Source of the DNA: DASYQD01 sp036005845
GTDB lineage: Bacteria; Acidobacteriota; Thermoanaerobaculia; Multivoradales; JAIOJS01
DNA length: 23,667 bases
Direction: 5' to 3'
Assembly (NCBI GenBank): GCA_036005845.1
Contig: DASYQD010000177.1
Location: 1-23,667 of the forward strand
Shown: one piece after another, positions 1-7,230 of the stretch
Layout of the letters: each line of letters opens with the position of its first letter
Numbering within the stretch: the stretch's first letter is position 1
Notes under the pieces: model-generated
What the model was told of the DNA's origin: nothing
Database searches by the model: none
The model's input: only the letters and a program-made list of their open reading frames with translations
Program-made: the position numbers and the translations under genes

Positions 1-63
1 GGGGCCCACGCCCCGTGGTGCGCGGCAGCGGCGCCACGCAGCGACTCGCGTATGCTGCCGCCG

Positions 64-1374
64 ATGAGCAATGGTTCTCCCGGTTTTCCAGCGCTGCAAA
101 TCGAGGAGCACCGCCTCGACAACGGCCTGCGCGTCGTCCTCAACCCCGACGCCGCGCTGCCGCTCGTCGCCGTCAACCTCTGGTACCACGTCGGCTCGCA
201 GAACGAGACGCCGGGCCGCACCGGCTTCGCGCACCTCTTCGAGCACATGCTCTTCCAGGGCAGCCAGCACGTCGGCACCAACGACCACTTCCGTTACATC
301 CAGCAGGTGGGCGGCGTCGCCAACGGCTCGACCTGGTACGACCGCACCAACTACTACGAGACGCTGCCCGCCACGCACCTCGAGCTCGGGTTGTGGCTCG
401 AGTCGGACCGCATGGGCTGGCTGCTGCCGGCGATGACCGCCGAGAAGCTCGAGATGCAGCGCCAGGTAGTGATGAACGAGCGCCGCCAGCGTGTCGACAA
501 CCAGCCTTACGGGCGGGCCTACGAGCGGCTCGACGAGCTGCTCTTCCCCGCCGGCCACCCGTACCACTGGCCGGTGATCGGCTACATGGACGACATCGCG
601 GCGGCGACGCTCGAGGACGTCGAGAGCTTCTTCCGCACCTGGTACACGCCCGACAACGCGGTGCTGACGCTGTCGGGGGCTTTCGCGCCCGGCGAGGCGC
701 TCGAGCTCGTGCGGCGGTACTTCGGCGACATCCCGCCGGGGCCAAAACCCGCGCGCATGCGGCATGTCGTCGACGAGCTCGCCGGACAGGTGCGCGAAAC
801 GCAGACCGACAACGTCGAGCTGGCCCGTGTCCACCTCGCCTTCCGCCTGCCGCCCTACGGCGACGACGACTGGTACGCGGCCGACCTGCTCGCCACCGTG
901 CTCACCGGCGGCCGCTCGAGCCCGCTCTACCGCGATCTCGTCTACGAGCGCCAGCTGGCACAGGACGTCGGCGCCTTCGCGCTGCCCACCGAGCTCGCCG
1001 GCAGCTTCGCGTTGGTGGCCACGGCGCGTCCCGAGGTCGCGCCGGAGACCTTGGAAGAGGCGGTGCGCGAGCATCTGCGCCAGGCCGCCGCGGACCCCTT
1101 CGCCGAGGTCGAGCTCGAGCGCGCCCGCAACCGTGTGCTCACCCAGCACTGGGAAGGGCTGCAGCAGCTCGACCAGCGCGCCGACCAGCTCTCGCAGCTC
1201 GTCACCTTCTTCGGCGACCCGCACCTGTTGCCGCGCGAGCTCGAGCGCTACCGCACGCTCACCGCCGAAGACCTGCGGAGTTGCGCGGCGCGCTGGTTGC
1301 GCGACGAGCGCTCGGCGGCGGTGACGGTGGTGCCGGCCGGCGGCTCGCCGTCGGGATCGCAGGTGGCGGCGTGA
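64..1374 (+). CDS. M16-family zinc metallopeptidase, catalytic subunit
   Basis: A zinc-dependent endopeptidase of the M16B (processing peptidase/PqqL-like) group, 436 aa from ATG 64. Counting from the alternative ATG at 52, the inverted zinc motif HxxEH is H61-L-F-E64-H65 and the distal glutamate ligand is E143 in MNERR, the spacing expected for M16. A second M16 lobe follows, with GGRSSPLYRDL near residue 287. No signal peptide or membrane segment is visible, so its location is undetermined. Neither ATG has a clear Shine-Dalgarno. The frame is also open back to base 1 with no other start codon in the window, so a start further upstream cannot be excluded. A TATGCT at 51-56 could be a -10 box giving a nearly leaderless mRNA. 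The stop overlaps the GTG of the next gene. Family assignment is secure; the substrate is unknown. Confidence 0.9.
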   Translation: MSNGSPGFPALQIEEHRLDNGLRVVLNPDAALPLVAVNLWYHVGSQNETPGRTGFAHLFEHMLFQGSQHVGTNDHFRYIQQVGGVANGSTWYDRTNYYETLPATHLELGLWLESDRMGWLLPAMTAEKLEMQRQVVMNERRQRVDNQPYGRAYERLDELLFPAGHPYHWPVIGYMDDIAAATLEDVESFFRTWYTPDNAVLTLSGAFAPGEALELVRRYFGDIPPGPKPARMRHVVDELAGQVRETQTDNVELARVHLAFRLPPYGDDDWYAADLLATVLTGGRSSPLYRDLVYERQLAQDVGAFALPTELAGSFALVATARPEVAPETLEEAVREHLRQAAADPFAEVELERARNRVLTQHWEGLQQLDQRADQLSQLVTFFGDPHLLPRELERYRTLTAEDLRSCAARWLRDERSAAVTVVPAGGSPSGSQVAA

Positions 1375-2816
1375 CGTCGCCAGCGAGTCCCGCGCCGCCG
1401 GCTCCAGTGGTGTCGACGCCTGCGGCGTCTGCCCCCGTGGCGTCGATCCCGGCGCTCGACCGCACGCGTCCGCCCGCCGCCGGGCCGCCGCTGCCCTTCC
1501 GCTTCCCGCCCTTCCTCCACCGCCGCCTGCTGCCCGGCCTCGATCTCTACGCCGCGCACGTGCCGCGGGCGCCGATGGCGTCGGTAGAGCTCATCCTGCC
1601 GCGCGGCGGCCAGAGCGATCCGGCGGACGGCCGTGGCCTTGCCTCGCTCACCGCCGATCTGCTCGACGAGGGCACCACGCGCCGCAGCGGTCCCGAGCTG
1701 GCCGACTGGGTCGAGCGGCTGGGCGGCTCGCTCTCGGCCACCGCCGACTGGGACGCCTCCTACGTCGCCTGCACGCTGCTCGCCGAACACCTGCCGCAGG
1801 CGCTGGCGCTGCTCACCGAGGTGGCGCTCTCGCCCAGCTTCCCCGACGCCGAGGTCGAGCGGCTGCGCAAGCGCCGGCTCGCCGAGCTGATGCGCCGCCG
1901 CAGCTCGCCGGCCGCGCTCGCCGAGGAGCGCTTCGCGCGTGCCGTCTACGGCGACGGTGCCTACGGCTACCCGATGATCGGCGACGAGAACGACCTGCGG
2001 CGGTTGCAGCGCGACGCGGCGGCGGGCTTCTACGAGACGGCGCTGCGGCGGGGCGGCGCCACGCTCATCGCCTCGGGCGACCTCGAGCCGGAGGCGATCG
2101 CGGCGAGCATCGCGAAGCTGCTCGCCGCGTGGCCGAGCGAGCCGGCGCCGGCGCCGGTGCCCATCGCGCTGACCGAGGCCACGGGCATCGCCGTGCACGT
2201 CGTCGACCGGCCGCAGGCGGCGCAGACCGAGCTGCGGCTCGGCCACCCGGGGCCGCCGCGCAACCACCCGGACCGCGTGCCGCTGTCGGTGATGAACTCG
2301 CTGCTCGGCGGCAAGTTCATCAGCCGCATCAACCTCAACCTGCGCGAGAAGCACGGCTACACCTACGGCGCCCACAGCTCGTTCGCCAACCGCCTCGGCC
2401 CCGGGCCGTTCCAGGTGTCGGCGGCGGTCGCCACCGAGTCGACCGGCGCCGCAGTGGCCGAGACGCTGGGCGAGCTGCGCCGCTTGCAGGAGGAGGCGCC
2501 GGCGGAGGCCGAGCTCGCCGACGCCGTGCAGTACCTCGAAGGCGTCTTCCCTTACACGCTGCAGACGGTCGAGAGCGTGGCGCAGCGTCTCTCCCAGCTC
2601 GCGGTCTTTGGCCTCGCCGACGACTACTTCGACCGCTATTTCGTCGAGCTGCGCGCGGTGGCGCCGGAGGGCGTGCGCAACGTCGCCGCGCGCCACCTGC
2701 GCCCCGACACCAGCACCGTCGTCGCCGTCGGCCCGGCCGCCGTCCTGGTGCCGCAGCTCGAGCGCTTCGGCCCGGTGTCGGTCTCGTCGCCGGGCGGCGC
2801 CGACACCGCCGGCTGA
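1371..2816 (+). CDS. M16-family peptidase-like protein, non-catalytic partner subunit
   Basis: A 481-aa M16-fold protein that probably pairs with the preceding peptidase. The position of HxxEH is recognisable (GLASLTADLLDEG), but the ligands are replaced by S92, A95 and D96, so zinc catalysis is not expected. The second lobe keeps the substrate-binding Arg/Tyr type segment (GGKFISRINLNLREKHGYTY, roughly residues 312-332). In known bacterial M16B pairs and in mitochondrial MPP, one subunit carries the zinc and the other supplies this segment. The start is the GTG at 1371, which overlaps the upstream stop (GTGA), a sign of translational coupling. The first 47 or so residues are Pro/Ala/Val-rich and probably disordered; they are not a signal peptide. 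A frame open upstream of 1371 is only the out-of-frame shadow of the first gene. It ends 10 bases before the end of the convergent kinase gene. Confidence 0.88.
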   Translation: MTSPASPAPPAPVVSTPAASAPVASIPALDRTRPPAAGPPLPFRFPPFLHRRLLPGLDLYAAHVPRAPMASVELILPRGGQSDPADGRGLASLTADLLDEGTTRRSGPELADWVERLGGSLSATADWDASYVACTLLAEHLPQALALLTEVALSPSFPDAEVERLRKRRLAELMRRRSSPAALAEERFARAVYGDGAYGYPMIGDENDLRRLQRDAAAGFYETALRRGGATLIASGDLEPEAIAASIAKLLAAWPSEPAPAPVPIALTEATGIAVHVVDRPQAAQTELRLGHPGPPRNHPDRVPLSVMNSLLGGKFISRINLNLREKHGYTYGAHSSFANRLGPGPFQVSAAVATESTGAAVAETLGELRRLQEEAPAEAELADAVQYLEGVFPYTLQTVESVAQRLSQLAVFGLADDYFDRYFVELRAVAPEGVRNVAARHLRPDTSTVVAVGPAAVLVPQLERFGPVSVSSPGGADTAG

Positions 2817-2826
2817 CGAAAGCGGT

Positions 2827-4839
2827 CTACTGCAGGCTCGCCGCGATCTGCGCGTCGCGGTCGAAGTGGATCTTCAGCACCCGCGTGCTGCCGGCGGCGA
2901 GCGGCGCCTCGAGCGTGTGGACGACCGGCGCCCGCTTCGGCAGCGCCACGTAGATGCGCAGCGTGGTGGTCCCCGCCGGCATCTGGCGCGACGCCTCGAT
3001 GCGCCCGGCCTCGGGCTGGTTGCGGAAGAGGCCGGTGCGTTTGTAGAACTTGAACGGCTCGCCGAGGATCTGGTTCGGACCCGCGTAGATGGTGAGCACG
3101 CCCTCGGGCAGCTCGGTGAAGAAGTCGATGTGGAGCGTCGCCGGCGCGGTGGATGCCTGCGTGCCGGCGCTCGGCGCCGCGGTCGCCGGCGCCGTGCCCG
3201 GCGGACGAGCGATCGGTGGTGACGGCACCGGCCGCGCCGCCTGCTGCTGCTGCTGCTGCTGCTGCTGGCCGCGCCGCTTGGCGGCGTCGAGCGCCGCCTG
3301 CGCGTTGGCGAGCAGCGCCGTCGCGTTGGGCTCGCCGGGCACCAGCGCCAGCACCTGCCGGGCGAGGTCCGCCGCGCCGGCGGCGTTGCCGGAGCGCAGC
3401 GCCAGCTGCGCCGCGTCGAGCAGCGCCGAGAGCTGCGCCTGCTGCTCGGCCGCGGTGCGCCGCTTCGCCGCCATCTGGCTGCGGATGCGCACGCCCATGC
3501 GTTCGAGGTCGGGGTCGCCGGGGGCCAGCGGCATCGCCTTGGCGAGCGCGGCGAGCGCGGCCTCGGGGCGGCCGGCGTCGAGCTCGGTGCGCGCCTCCTG
3601 CAGCAGCAGCCGGTACCGGGCGCGCGCACGATCCGCCGCGTCCGGCCCGCTCACCGCCGGCGTGTGCGAGCGCAGCCAGGCGAAGCCGCCGGCGGCCACC
3701 AGCAGCACGAGCACGAGGCCCGCGACGCCGGCGAGCGCCAGCCGCCGCGGCGACGGGAAGGCTTCCGCCGCGCGCTGGATGCCGTCGCCACGCGTCACGG
3801 CCGCCCTGGCCGGCGGTGCCGGCGGCGGCGGCGGCACGCCGGCGGCGATCGCCGCCACGTCGCGCGTGTCGCTCCCCGGCGGCTCTTCGTCGGGACCCGT
3901 CTCGTCGCCGCCGCCGAGCACGTCGATCGGCAGCGGCGGCGGCGGGATCGGCGGCGGCAGCGACGACCGCGCCGCGACGGTCGTCTCGCTTCCAGCGGCG
4001 GCGGTCATCGCCTCGCGCAGCTTCGCCGCCAGCGCGCCGGCGCTCGCGAAGCGGCGCTCGGGCTGTTTCTCGAGCGCCTGCTCGAGCACCGCCACGACGC
4101 CCGGCGGCAGCCCCGGCGCGTACTGCCGCGGCGGCGTGAACGGCTCGTAGACGATGCGGTGCGAGACCATCGTCAGGTTCTCGCCCTGGAACGGCTTCTG
4201 CCGCGTCAGCATCTCGTAGATGACGACGCCGAGCGAGAAGATGTCGGTGCGGTGGTCGACCTTGTGGCCGAGGATGCGCTCGGGCGCCATGTAGTTCGGC
4301 GTGCCGAGCAGTTGCCCCTCGTGCGTCAGGTCGGAGGTCTCCAGCCGCGCGATGCCGAAGTCGGTGATCTTCACCTTGCCCTGGGTGTCGATGATGATGT
4401 TGGCCGGCTTGATGTCGCGGTGGATGACGCCCTTGCTGTGCGCGTAGTCGAGCGCCTCGGCGAGCTGCGAAACGACGTCGCAGACGCGCGCCAGCGGCAG
4501 CGCCTCGCCGCGCATCAGCAGCTCCTTCAGGTTGGAGCCGCGCACGTACTCCATGGCGATGAAGGTGACCCCGGAGCCGTCGGCGCCGTCGACCACGTCG
4601 TGGATGGTGACGATGTGCGGGTGCGAAAGGATGCCGGCGCTCTGCGCCTCGCGCATGAAGCGAGTGCGGTACTCGACCAGCTCCGAGCCGTGCATGGCCT
4701 GGCTGGCGCGGAAGGTCTTGAGCGCGACGAGGCGCCCGATCAACGGGTCGCGGGCGAGGTAGACCACGCCCATCGCCCCCTTGCCGAGCTCTTCGAGGAC
4801 CTCGTAGCGGCCCAGGCTGCTGGGGATCGCGGACGCCAT
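2827..4839 (-). CDS. Membrane-anchored Hanks-type Ser/Thr protein kinase
   Basis: A 670-aa protein kinase predicted to span the membrane once. The kinase domain is about residues 11-275: Gly loop GKGAMG 19-24, lysine K41, helix-C glutamate E64, catalytic HRDIKPAN 140-147 (D142), DFG 160-162 and APE 185-187. All catalytic residues are present, so it should be active. HRD marks it as an RD kinase, normally activated by activation-loop phosphorylation. A Pro/Asp/Glu-rich linker (about 283-365) leads to a hydrophobic segment at about 367-389. Then come a TPR-like helical region (about 403-520), nine consecutive Gln (525-533), a Pro/Ala/Thr linker and a beta-rich C-terminal domain (about 567-670) that I do not recognise. 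No PASTA repeats are seen. It is divergent from the EF-G paralogue and convergent with the M16 pair. Substrates are unknown. Confidence 0.93.
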   Translation of the reverse strand: MASAIPSSLGRYEVLEELGKGAMGVVYLARDPLIGRLVALKTFRASQAMHGSELVEYRTRFMREAQSAGILSHPHIVTIHDVVDGADGSGVTFIAMEYVRGSNLKELLMRGEALPLARVCDVVSQLAEALDYAHSKGVIHRDIKPANIIIDTQGKVKITDFGIARLETSDLTHEGQLLGTPNYMAPERILGHKVDHRTDIFSLGVVIYEMLTRQKPFQGENLTMVSHRIVYEPFTPPRQYAPGLPPGVVAVLEQALEKQPERRFASAGALAAKLREAMTAAAGSETTVAARSSLPPPIPPPPLPIDVLGGGDETGPDEEPPGSDTRDVAAIAAGVPPPPPAPPARAAVTRGDGIQRAAEAFPSPRRLALAGVAGLVLVLLVAAGGFAWLRSHTPAVSGPDAADRARARYRLLLQEARTELDAGRPEAALAALAKAMPLAPGDPDLERMGVRIRSQMAAKRRTAAEQQAQLSALLDAAQLALRSGNAAGAADLARQVLALVPGEPNATALLANAQAALDAAKRRGQQQQQQQQQAARPVPSPPIARPPGTAPATAAPSAGTQASTAPATLHIDFFTELPEGVLTIYAGPNQILGEPFKFYKRTGLFRNQPEAGRIEASRQMPAGTTTLRIYVALPKRAPVVHTLEAPLAAGSTRVLKIHFDRDAQIAASLQ
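3241..3267. repeat. (CTG)9 trinucleotide repeat inside the kinase gene
   Basis: Nine perfect CTG units on the plus strand, read as nine CAG (Gln) codons in the kinase. A pure single-codon run is prone to slippage in steps of three bases, which would change linker length without breaking the frame. Confidence 0.95.
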
Positions 4840-4933
4840 GGCGCGCGGATCGGCGGCGCGATCTTAGCAGCGTCGCGGCATTCGGGGCGCGGACCCCTTG
4901 ATATAGTCCCGGCCCGCTCCGCAGGAGGTAGGC
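4840..4933. promoter_or_regulatory. Divergent promoter gap between kinase and EF-G paralogue
   Basis: This 94-base gap must hold the start signals of both divergent genes. On the plus strand TATAGT at 4902-4907 is a fair -10 box, followed after about 15 bases by a strong Shine-Dalgarno AGGAGG (4923-4928), five bases before the ATG at 4934. On the minus strand TAAGAT (4866-4861) is a possible -10 for the kinase. Neither has a convincing -35 at 17 bases, so the boxes are tentative while the ribosome-binding site is clear. Confidence 0.45.
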
Positions 4934-7027
4934 ATGCAGGTCGACAGCCCCGACAAGATCCGCAACCTGGCGCTCACCGGCCACAACGCATCGGGCAAGA
5001 CCACGCTGACCAGCGCCCTGCTCCACACCACCGGCGTCGTCAATCGGATGCTGCGCATCGAGGACAAGAACACGTTCACCGACTTCGACCCCGAGGAGAT
5101 GGAGCGCGGCATCTCGATCAACGTCGCGCCGGCCTTCGTGCCCTGGCGCGGCCACAAGGTGAACATCCTCGACTGCCCCGGCTACGGCATCTTCTTCACC
5201 GAGACCCGCGCCGGCATGCGCGCCGCCGACGCGGTGCTGCTCTCGATCAACGCCGTCGCCGGCGTCGAGGTCAACAGCGAGAAGGTCTGGGAGGCGGCCG
5301 CCGAGATGGGGCTGCCGGTCATCCTCTACCTCGCCAAGATGGACCGCGAGCGCGCCGACTTCACGCGCGCGCTGGAGCAGCTGCGCGGCCGCTTCGGCCG
5401 CGAGGTATTGCCGCTGCAGATTCCCATCGGCAGCGAGCACGAGTTCGCCGGCGTCGTCGACTTGGTCGGCAACAAGGCCTACCGCTACACGCGCGACGGC
5501 AACGGCAAGGCCGAGCCGGCCGAGGTGCCGGCGGAGCTCGCCGAGCAGGCCAAGGAGCTGCGCGGCCAGCTCGTCGAGATGGTGGCGGAGACCGACGACG
5601 CGCTGCTCGAGCGTTTCTTCGAGGAAGGCTCTCTCGACGACGAGTCGCTGGCCAGGGGCTTGCGCAGCGCCATCGCGCGGCGGCGCATCTTCCCGCTACT
5701 GATGGGCAGCGGCGCGCACAACATCGGCACGTCGGCGCTGCTCGATGCGCTGGTCGACTTCGCGCCGGCGCCGGGCGCGGGCGGCGCGCTGCCGGCGACC
5801 GACCACCTCGACCGGCCGATCGAGCTGCAGGCCGATCCGGCGGCCGGCACCGCGGCGCTGGTGTTCAAGACCCTCAACGACCCCTTCGCCGGCAAGATCA
5901 CCCTGCTGCGGGTGTGGAGCGGCACGCTGCGCTCGGACACCACGGTGACCAACGCCAACCGCGACGAGCAGGAGCGCCTGGGATCGCTGATGGCGATGCA
6001 GGGGAAGACGGGCACCGCCGTGCCGCACCTCATCGCCGGCGACATCGGCGGCGTCGCCAAGCTCAAGGTGACGCAGAGCGGCGACACGCTGGCCGACCGC
6101 GACCACCCGGCGAAGCTGCCCTGGATCGCCATTCCGCCGCCGGCGATCTCCTTCGCCATCGAGCCGAAGTCCAAGGGCGACGAGGACAAGATCGGCGACG
6201 CGCTGCACCGCCTGCTCGAGGAAGATCCGGCGCTCCACGCCGGCCGCGACGCGCAGACCGGCGAGCACCTGCTCTCAGGGACCGGGCCGCTGCACGTCGA
6301 GATCGTCGTCGGCAAGCTGAAGACGCGCTTCAAGGTGGACGTCATCCTCCACCCGCCGAAGGTGCCCTACCGCGAGACGATCAAGCGCAAGGCCGAGGGG
6401 CACGGCCGGCACAAGAAGCAGACCGGCGGCCGCGGGCAGTTCGCCGATTGCAAGATCATCATGGAGCCGATGCAGCGCGGCGAGGTCTACGAGTTCAAGG
6501 ACGAGATCTTCGGCGGCGCCATCCCGCACAACTTCCGGCCGGCGGTGGACAAGGGCATCCAGGAGGCGCGGCAGCGCGGCTACCTGGCCGGCTTCCCGGT
6601 GGTGGACTTCCGCGTGCGGCTCATCGACGGCTCGTACCACGACGTCGACTCCTCCGAGCTGGCGTTCAAGATCGCCGGCTCCCTGGCGTGGAAGGACGCC
6701 ATGGAGAAGGCGGGGCCGACGATCCTCGAGCCGATCATGGACGTCGAGATCACCGCCACCGAGGAGTACATGGGCGACATCATGGGCGACCTGTCGCAGC
6801 GGCGCGGCCGGCCGCAGGGCATGGACTCGAGAAACGGCACCAGCATCATCAAGGCGACGGTGCCGCTCGCCGAGATGCTCAACTACGAGCCGAGGCTGCG
6901 CTCGATGACGCAGGGCCGCGCCAGCTTCCACATGGGCTTCTCGCACTACGAAGAAGTGCCGAAGCCGCTGCAGGAGAAGATCATCAGCGAGGCGAAGAAG
7001 AAGAAGGAAGAGCACGCCGAGGCCTAG
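4934..7027 (+). CDS. Elongation factor G paralogue (EF-G2/FusA2-like)
   Basis: A 697-aa translational GTPase with the full EF-G layout: GTPase domain (about 1-285), beta-barrel domain II (about 305-385), domain III (about 395-475), domain IV with the HKKQTGGRGQF loop (about 490-505) and domain V (about 605-690). G1 is GHNASGKT (16-23) and switch I has RGISI (58-62). G3 is DCPGY (80-84), with Tyr84 where canonical EF-G has the catalytic His. G4 is AKMD (134-137), with Ala replacing the Asn of NKxD. The GHN-type P-loop and DxPGY are features of the EF-G2 subgroup, distinct from canonical FusA, which would normally lie beside tuf outside this window. An ideal AGGAGG precedes ATG 4934. It may act in a specialised translocation, recycling or stress step; the exact role is unknown. 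The gene is intact and full length. Confidence 0.9.
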   Translation: MQVDSPDKIRNLALTGHNASGKTTLTSALLHTTGVVNRMLRIEDKNTFTDFDPEEMERGISINVAPAFVPWRGHKVNILDCPGYGIFFTETRAGMRAADAVLLSINAVAGVEVNSEKVWEAAAEMGLPVILYLAKMDRERADFTRALEQLRGRFGREVLPLQIPIGSEHEFAGVVDLVGNKAYRYTRDGNGKAEPAEVPAELAEQAKELRGQLVEMVAETDDALLERFFEEGSLDDESLARGLRSAIARRRIFPLLMGSGAHNIGTSALLDALVDFAPAPGAGGALPATDHLDRPIELQADPAAGTAALVFKTLNDPFAGKITLLRVWSGTLRSDTTVTNANRDEQERLGSLMAMQGKTGTAVPHLIAGDIGGVAKLKVTQSGDTLADRDHPAKLPWIAIPPPAISFAIEPKSKGDEDKIGDALHRLLEEDPALHAGRDAQTGEHLLSGTGPLHVEIVVGKLKTRFKVDVILHPPKVPYRETIKRKAEGHGRHKKQTGGRGQFADCKIIMEPMQRGEVYEFKDEIFGGAIPHNFRPAVDKGIQEARQRGYLAGFPVVDFRVRLIDGSYHDVDSSELAFKIAGSLAWKDAMEKAGPTILEPIMDVEITATEEYMGDIMGDLSQRRGRPQGMDSRNGTSIIKATVPLAEMLNYEPRLRSMTQGRASFHMGFSHYEEVPKPLQEKIISEAKKKKEEHAEA

Positions 7028-7039
7028 CGGCCCGCCCCC

Positions 7040-7054
7040 GCGGGCAAAGCCCGC
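7040..7054. repeat. Short perfect palindrome GCGGGC-AAA-GCCCGC
   Basis: A six-base stem (7040-7045 with 7049-7054) with an AAA loop, 12 bases after the EF-G paralogue stop codon. No T-run follows on either strand, so it is not a classical terminator. It could be a small REP-like unit or a 3' mRNA-end hairpin. Confidence 0.6.
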
Positions 7055-7110
7055 TACCAACCCCCGCCCCACCCCCTCCCCTGGGTTTCATTTCACCCCT
7101 ATCCCCCCAT

Positions 7111-7136
7111 CCCCCTGCCCCTGAAGGGGCAGGGGG
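7111..7136. repeat. Perfect 11-bp inverted repeat in the convergent spacer
   Basis: CCCCCTGCCCC (7111-7121), loop TGAA (7122-7125), GGGGCAGGGGG (7126-7136). It sits in a C-rich, purine-poor plus-strand tract (about 7055-7120). No T-run follows it, so it is either a processing or rho-associated hairpin for the EF-G paralogue mRNA or a copy of a dispersed intergenic repeat. Confidence 0.7.
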
Positions 7137-7171
7137 CGCCGCCACCCGACCCTCTAGTTGCGAGCGGCCGC

Positions 7172-7204
7172 AAAGAAAAAGGCCCGGGATCGCTCCCGGG
7201 CCTT
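7172..7204 (-). terminator. Intrinsic terminator of the ribosomal-protein operon
   Basis: On the minus strand, 26 bases after the rplQ stop codon, an 11-bp perfect stem (AAGGCCCGGGA pairing across a four-base loop at 7190-7193) is followed by TTTTTCTTT (7180-7172). This is a textbook rho-independent terminator for the S10-spc-alpha transcript. The plus-strand side is followed only by TTGGTGTC, so it is a poorer terminator for the convergent EF-G paralogue. Confidence 0.9.
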
Positions 7205-7230
7205 GGTGTCTCAGGCGAGTGGATCGCGAG

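Noticed and set aside
1..14. GGGGC-CCAC-GCCCC hairpin at the left edge as a terminator of an upstream gene
   Set aside because: The stem is only five bases, no T-run follows, and what lies upstream is not visible.
15..1370. Possible fusion giving a 933-residue M16 protein in the frame of the second peptidase-like gene
   Set aside because: Upstream of 1371 the frame translates to Arg/Pro-rich nonsense and overlaps the true M16 catalytic gene in another frame.
7181..7202. The GGCCCGGGA hairpin as the main terminator of the plus-strand EF-G paralogue
   Set aside because: On the plus strand it is followed by TTGGTGTC, not a T-run; on the minus strand the T-run is strong, so it belongs to the ribosomal operon.
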